NCBI GenBank assembly: GCA_937901625.1
Contig: CALDIE010000006.1
Location: forward strand, 1-9,476
Length of the DNA stretch: 9,476 nt
Origin: an uncultured Lachnospiraceae bacterium
GTDB taxonomy: Bacteria > Bacillota > Clostridia > Lachnospirales > Lachnospiraceae
Direction of reading: 5' to 3'
This document shows, piece after piece, positions 7,033 to 9,476 of this stretch; position 1 is the first letter of the stretch; the number at the start of each line of letters is the position of its first letter. The notes beneath the pieces were generated by a model. That model was given only the letters and a program-made list of their open reading frames with translations. It had not been told where the DNA came from and did no database searches. Position numbers and translations under genes: made by a program.

Positions 7033-7054
7033 AAGCCACTAAAAAGCCACTAAA
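7033..7054. repeat. Two tandem copies of an 11-bp repeat
   Basis: AAGCCACTAAA occurs twice in perfect head-to-tail order (7033-7043 and 7044-7054), starting directly after the T-run of the guaA terminator. The 11-bp pitch is about one helical turn, so a protein bound to both copies would sit on one face of the DNA. The unit resembles the arm-type binding site of the lambda integrase (recalled as C/A-AGTCACTAT), matching at 8 of 10 positions. I infer a possible integrase arm site left at the guaA 3' end. Confidence 0.75.
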
Positions 7055-7116
7055 TTTCGAACTCATATATTTTGGAGACAGTAGCAGAACCATATTCAAT
7101 TAATGGATCTGTAGCA

Positions 7117-7133
7117 TAAAAAGTTATCAAGAG
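7117..7133. repeat. 17-bp direct repeat, left copy
   Basis: TAAAAAGTTATCAAGAG recurs at 9389-9405 with one difference (A to G at the sixth base) in the same orientation, 2272 bp downstream. The two copies bracket the four-gene cassette 7141-9317. This copy ends 7 bases before the GTG start of the first cassette gene, and its AAGAG may serve as that gene's weak ribosome binding site. It could be a recombination scar, a regulator site or a shared promoter element. Confidence 0.6.
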
Positions 7134-7140
7134 AACTTTG

Positions 7141-7737
7141 GTGACGATAAAAGCTACAAAGGATTATGCAAATATAACTGTTGGCGACTCAGAGGGTCGC
7201 TTCGACGGAGAGCTATGTGATGGAAATCTTTTCTACGCTGATATCGATAATTTCGAATGGATTAGAACGGAAGGGGATACCAACAATTATTCAAAGATTC
7301 AGCTCATATGTGATGCATTGGAACATAATTACGATGGTAAGTATAGCATTTTCTTTCCGTTTGACGATGTGCGAGCTCTATATGAAGTAATGAAAACAAT
7401 CCCAAATCTAAAAGGTTTACTGAGTTTGGAAAAAGATAATGCATTTGAATGGGTATTTTTCAACGGGATAATCATTAAGGTAACATATCGTAAAGAGGCT
7501 CATGAGAAATGGTTCGTTCAAGTGTTTTATCAAACGGAAGGTGCAGAAAAGCTGTTAAGTTTCTGGAATCCGGAAGAACATGAGGTCTTTGAACATCTGA
7601 CGGATATCAATTATGGGCGTACATTCTGGGTGACAAAAACGAATATGTTCGGTAAGACGTCTTTGCCTTTCATGATCGATAAAGGTGTCTATGATAGGTT
7701 AAGTGAGAGGCGGAAAAGGAAGTATACAATCATATGA
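7141..7737 (+). CDS. Hypothetical protein, about 198 residues, non-ATG start
   Basis: I do not recognise this protein. The frame opens after TAA at 7117-7119, and only TTG (7138) and GTG (7141) are possible starts; the first in-frame ATG is near codon 85. GTG is preferred because AAGAG (7129-7133) lies 7 bases upstream, but the signal is weak. The product is soluble, mixed alpha/beta and rich in aromatic residues (for example NAFEWVFFNG and HEKWFVQVFYQT). Its C-terminus is basic (LSERRKRKY). No membrane segment or catalytic motif is visible. Its stop overlaps the next start in ATGA, so the two genes are translationally coupled. AT content looks higher than in guaA. It might be part of an accessory or immunity-type gene cluster, but that is only a suggestion from context. 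Confidence 0.75.
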   Translation: MTIKATKDYANITVGDSEGRFDGELCDGNLFYADIDNFEWIRTEGDTNNYSKIQLICDALEHNYDGKYSIFFPFDDVRALYEVMKTIPNLKGLLSLEKDNAFEWVFFNGIIIKVTYRKEAHEKWFVQVFYQTEGAEKLLSFWNPEEHEVFEHLTDINYGRTFWVTKTNMFGKTSLPFMIDKGVYDRLSERRKRKYTII

Positions 7738-8279
7738 TAGAAGGCAAGATAGAATATAATGGCAAAGTCATGGTCTATTCCACTGATCGTGATGGAAGTA
7801 TGTGGGTAAACGATGAAAAAACGAGATTCGAAGATGGAAGTCCCGTTAGTATCGAAGATATCGTTGAGATGTTGACTTTTTATGGCCATGACCTTCTTAA
7901 GAGACGGTCTAAGCACCAGAATATACATTATGTGCGGTTTTGGGATGATGATGACAATTATATTTTATTTAAAGATAATGGTGATCCTGTAATAAGGATC
8001 GTTGACGGACGGATCTGTTCTGCTGCACATGATTGTATATGTGATAAGACGTTTCCGATGCGTGGCGGTGCTTATTTAACTCGAGGTGCATACGATGGAT
8101 TCAAAACCAAAGTGGAGAATAGCGGCATATTCCATAAAGGTAAGAAAAGGAAAAAGTTGTATGGATACAATATGATCTACTGTTGCAAGACTTGCGGAAA
8201 TGAATGGGTGTTGAGTTCGCCGGATTCGATGAATATGTGTACGTGGTTAGTTAAAAGAAGAATGGAACTAAGAGCCTGA
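7734..8279 (+). CDS. Hypothetical protein, 181 residues, cysteine-rich C-terminus
   Basis: I do not recognise this protein. ATG at 7734 overlaps the previous stop (ATGA), and AAAGGAAG (7715-7722) lies 11 bases upstream. The N-terminal half looks like beta strands with many acidic residues (WDDDDNY near 70-76). The C-terminal half is basic (KGKKRKK near 135-141) and holds a cluster of cysteines: Cys150, Cys151, Cys154 and Cys169, after Cys95, Cys101 and Cys103. The CxxC at 151-154 suggests metal binding, but the usual second CxxC of a zinc ribbon is absent. Coupling to the gene before it implies that the two work together. No membrane segment or signal peptide is seen. Confidence 0.78.
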   Translation: MIEGKIEYNGKVMVYSTDRDGSMWVNDEKTRFEDGSPVSIEDIVEMLTFYGHDLLKRRSKHQNIHYVRFWDDDDNYILFKDNGDPVIRIVDGRICSAAHDCICDKTFPMRGGAYLTRGAYDGFKTKVENSGIFHKGKKRKKLYGYNMIYCCKTCGNEWVLSSPDSMNMCTWLVKRRMELRA

Positions 8280-8311
8280 TCGGTTAACGACAATAGAAAA
8301 AGTAATTAGAG

Positions 8312-8320
8312 TGATATATT
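8312..8320 (+). promoter_or_regulatory. Possible extended -10 promoter for the 8363 gene
   Basis: TGATATATT has TG, one base, then TATATT (8315-8320). It is nearly identical to the element at 9419-9427. No good -35 is visible 17 bp upstream (8292-8297 reads AATAGA). It lies in the 83-base gap 8280-8362, which otherwise shows no terminator or gene. Confidence 0.4.
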
Positions 8321-8362
8321 AACAGTATAGATGTATATCGAAGATAAAAGCGAAATCTAATC

Positions 8363-8725
8363 ATGATTATGTATTACAGTATTTTGCCAAAACTTAAGTC
8401 ACACATCATTCGGCCGGACACATTGGATGAATGGTTGTTTATTGCTGTAAACACAATGAAGGCGATAATAGATAATTCATGCAAGGAAGATATATCCGTA
8501 GTACTTAAGGCCGCAGAGCTCAACAGCACGGATCAGATACAGCAATTCTACGACACGATACAGGGCAGATACGGCAGAGAAGGGTTCTCGTATCGTAATG
8601 CTCCAAGTTACCATTATCTCAGTTCGCTGATCGCACGTTTCCCGAAGACTCAGCTGTCCGAATCTGATCAAGAAAAGATCAGGGAATATTATGAGTGCGA
8701 TATCTTCTTGTTATATGAAGTGTGA
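8363..8725 (+). CDS. Hypothetical protein, 120 residues
   Basis: I do not recognise this small soluble protein. The frame opens after TAA at 8345-8347. Starts at ATG 8363 or 8369 are both possible and neither has a clear ribosome binding site; 8363 is taken as the first. The sequence looks mainly helical, with aromatic residues spread along it and an acidic end (ESDQEKIREYYECD). There is no signal peptide, membrane segment or evident catalytic motif. Its stop codon overlaps the ribosome binding site of the next gene, whose start is 7 bases on, so the two are probably cotranscribed and coupled. It is real rather than chance mainly because of this tight packing and the length of the frame. Confidence 0.68.
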   Translation: MIMYYSILPKLKSHIIRPDTLDEWLFIAVNTMKAIIDNSCKEDISVVLKAAELNSTDQIQQFYDTIQGRYGREGFSYRNAPSYHYLSSLIARFPKTQLSESDQEKIREYYECDIFLLYEV

Positions 8726-8732
8726 GGTTATT

Positions 8733-9317
8733 ATGTTAACCAAGATAAGATACGGAAATACAAATACAATTCTTCTCCGGGGAGACAGAGGCAGCATTTT
8801 GATTGATACAGACTATGCGGGTACCATGCCTGCATTTTATAAGGCAATCAAGGGCATTGGTATCAAAGTATCTGATATCACATATGTTTTGGCCACGCAT
8901 TATCATCCGGATCATATAGGTCTTGTAAGTGAACTCATGAGCCAAGGCGTCAGACTCATCATTATGGAATCACAAACAGATTTTGTGCACTATTCAGACG
9001 GAATATTCGAGAAAGAACCATACCTTGGCTATAAGACGATAGATGAGAGCCGGGCTCAGGTTCTCCTTTTCGAGGATTCACGTAAATTTCTAAAGGAGCT
9101 CGGGATCGAAGGAGAGATTATATCTACCCCGAGTCACAGCGAAGATAGTATCTCGATCCTTCTTGATGACGGCACTTTCATCGTGGGTGATCTGGAACCT
9201 CTCGAATACCTTGAAGCATATGAGGATAACAAGAAACTTAAGGCTGATTGGGATACGTTGCTGAGAGAATCTCCCAAACGGATCATATATGCGCATGCTA
9301 ATGAGAAATCGTTCTGA
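8733..9317 (+). CDS. Small metallo-beta-lactamase-fold hydrolase
   Basis: The 194-residue product belongs to the metallo-beta-lactamase superfamily. It has the metal-binding signature THYHPDH (His56, His58, Asp60, His61), a third His in PSHSEDS (His135), the bridging Asp in VGDLE (Asp153) and a final His in YAHAN (His188). The set of two-metal ligands is therefore complete. An N-terminal TNTILL and an IDTD strand match the usual opening of the fold. It is shorter than glyoxalase II and most RNases of the family, so it is a minimal member whose substrate cannot be read from sequence. ATG at 8733 is chosen because GAGG (8724-8727) lies 5 bases upstream; an in-frame ATG at 8691 would overlap the previous gene by 35 bases and add 14 unconserved-looking residues. 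It follows an unknown gene 7 bases upstream, which suggests a paired role. Confidence 0.92.
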   Translation: MLTKIRYGNTNTILLRGDRGSILIDTDYAGTMPAFYKAIKGIGIKVSDITYVLATHYHPDHIGLVSELMSQGVRLIIMESQTDFVHYSDGIFEKEPYLGYKTIDESRAQVLLFEDSRKFLKELGIEGEIISTPSHSEDSISILLDDGTFIVGDLEPLEYLEAYEDNKKLKADWDTLLRESPKRIIYAHANEKSF

Positions 9318-9388
9318 GATCTTTTTCTGAAATCATTTGAACGGAAGGGAAAACCGGCAGGATTTATGACTATATAAATGCAAAACCC

Positions 9389-9405
9389 TAAAAGGTTATC
9401 AAGAG
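9389..9405. repeat. 17-bp direct repeat, right copy
   Basis: TAAAAGGTTATCAAGAG matches the copy at 7117-7133 at 16 of 17 positions. Here its 3' part lies where the -35 element of the promoter at 9419-9427 would be (TCAAGA at 9399-9404, 17 bp before TATAAT). An internal AACC/GGTT inverted repeat (9384-9387/9394-9397) overlaps it. The rest of the gap 9318-9471 shows no terminator hairpin. Confidence 0.6.
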
Positions 9406-9418
9406 TTCTCTATCTGCG

Positions 9419-9427
9419 TGATATAAT
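9419..9427 (+). promoter_or_regulatory. Extended -10 promoter for the gene at the right edge
   Basis: TGATATAAT has TG, one base, then perfect TATAAT (9422-9427). The -35 at 17 bp (TCAAGA, 9399-9404) is poor and lies in the 17-bp repeat. Predicted transcription starts near 9434, about 38 bases before the ATG at 9472. Confidence 0.6.
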
Positions 9428-9471
9428 CTTAAGAAGATGTGTATTACTTCATATATTAGGAGAATTGCATT

Positions 9472-9476
9472 ATGAA
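9472..9476 (+). CDS. Start of a gene running off the right edge
   Basis: Only ATGAA is in the window. It is called a gene start because AGGAG (9458-9462) lies 9 bases upstream and an extended -10 promoter lies 45 bases upstream. The product cannot be told. Confidence 0.6.

Noticed and set aside
8691..8732. Earlier start (ATG 8691) for the metallohydrolase
   Set aside because: It would overlap the previous gene by 35 bases with no ribosome binding site; ATG 8733 has GAGG 5 bases upstream and begins at the expected point of the fold.
9318..9388. Terminator after the metallohydrolase gene
   Set aside because: There is a T-run at 9322-9326 but no stem before it, and no hairpin with a T-tail could be drawn in this stretch.

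Overview
The window looks like chromosome of a Gram-positive anaerobe of the class Clostridia, most likely Lachnospiraceae. This rests on the strong AGGAG-type ribosome binding sites, tRNA genes without encoded CCA, a moderate base composition, the guaA protein sequence and a 7TM-type hybrid histidine kinase. The placement is inference; there is no rRNA to confirm it.

Layout. Positions 1-333 are the 3' end of a tRNA cluster: an initiator tRNA-Met cut by the window edge, tRNA-Phe(GAA) and tRNA-Lys(TTT), closed by a strong intrinsic terminator. Positions 350-5333 look like one three-gene unit on the + strand behind an extended -10 promoter. It holds a sirtuin-fold protein that has lost the catalytic His and other signature residues (474-1214), an unrecognised 347-residue protein (1270-2313), and a 1020-residue membrane hybrid histidine kinase (2271-5333) that overlaps the previous gene by 43 nt. 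The kinase carries its own receiver and HPt domains, but no response regulator lies nearby. Its last codons contain a consensus promoter (TTGACA, 17 bp, TATAAT) that most likely drives guaA (GMP synthase, 5412-6986), which ends at a perfect 9-bp intrinsic terminator.

From 7033 to the end the character changes: AT-richer by eye, weak or non-ATG starts, and four small genes, three of which I do not recognise and one a small metallo-beta-lactamase-fold hydrolase. The 3' end of guaA is a known integration hotspot. Here it shows three signs consistent with past integration: a Trp-to-Leu change in the usually invariant C-terminal motif of GuaA, two tandem 11-bp repeats right after the terminator that resemble tyrosine-integrase arm sites, and a short open tail of unknown origin on the minus strand. 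A 17-bp near-identical direct repeat (7117-7133 and 9389-9405) brackets the four-gene cassette. No integrase or transposase gene is visible.

The leads most worth following are the catalytically defective sirtuin next to the unknown protein and sensor kinase, and the repeat-bracketed cassette of unknown genes downstream of guaA. No CRISPR array, rRNA, riboswitch or complete mobile element was found.
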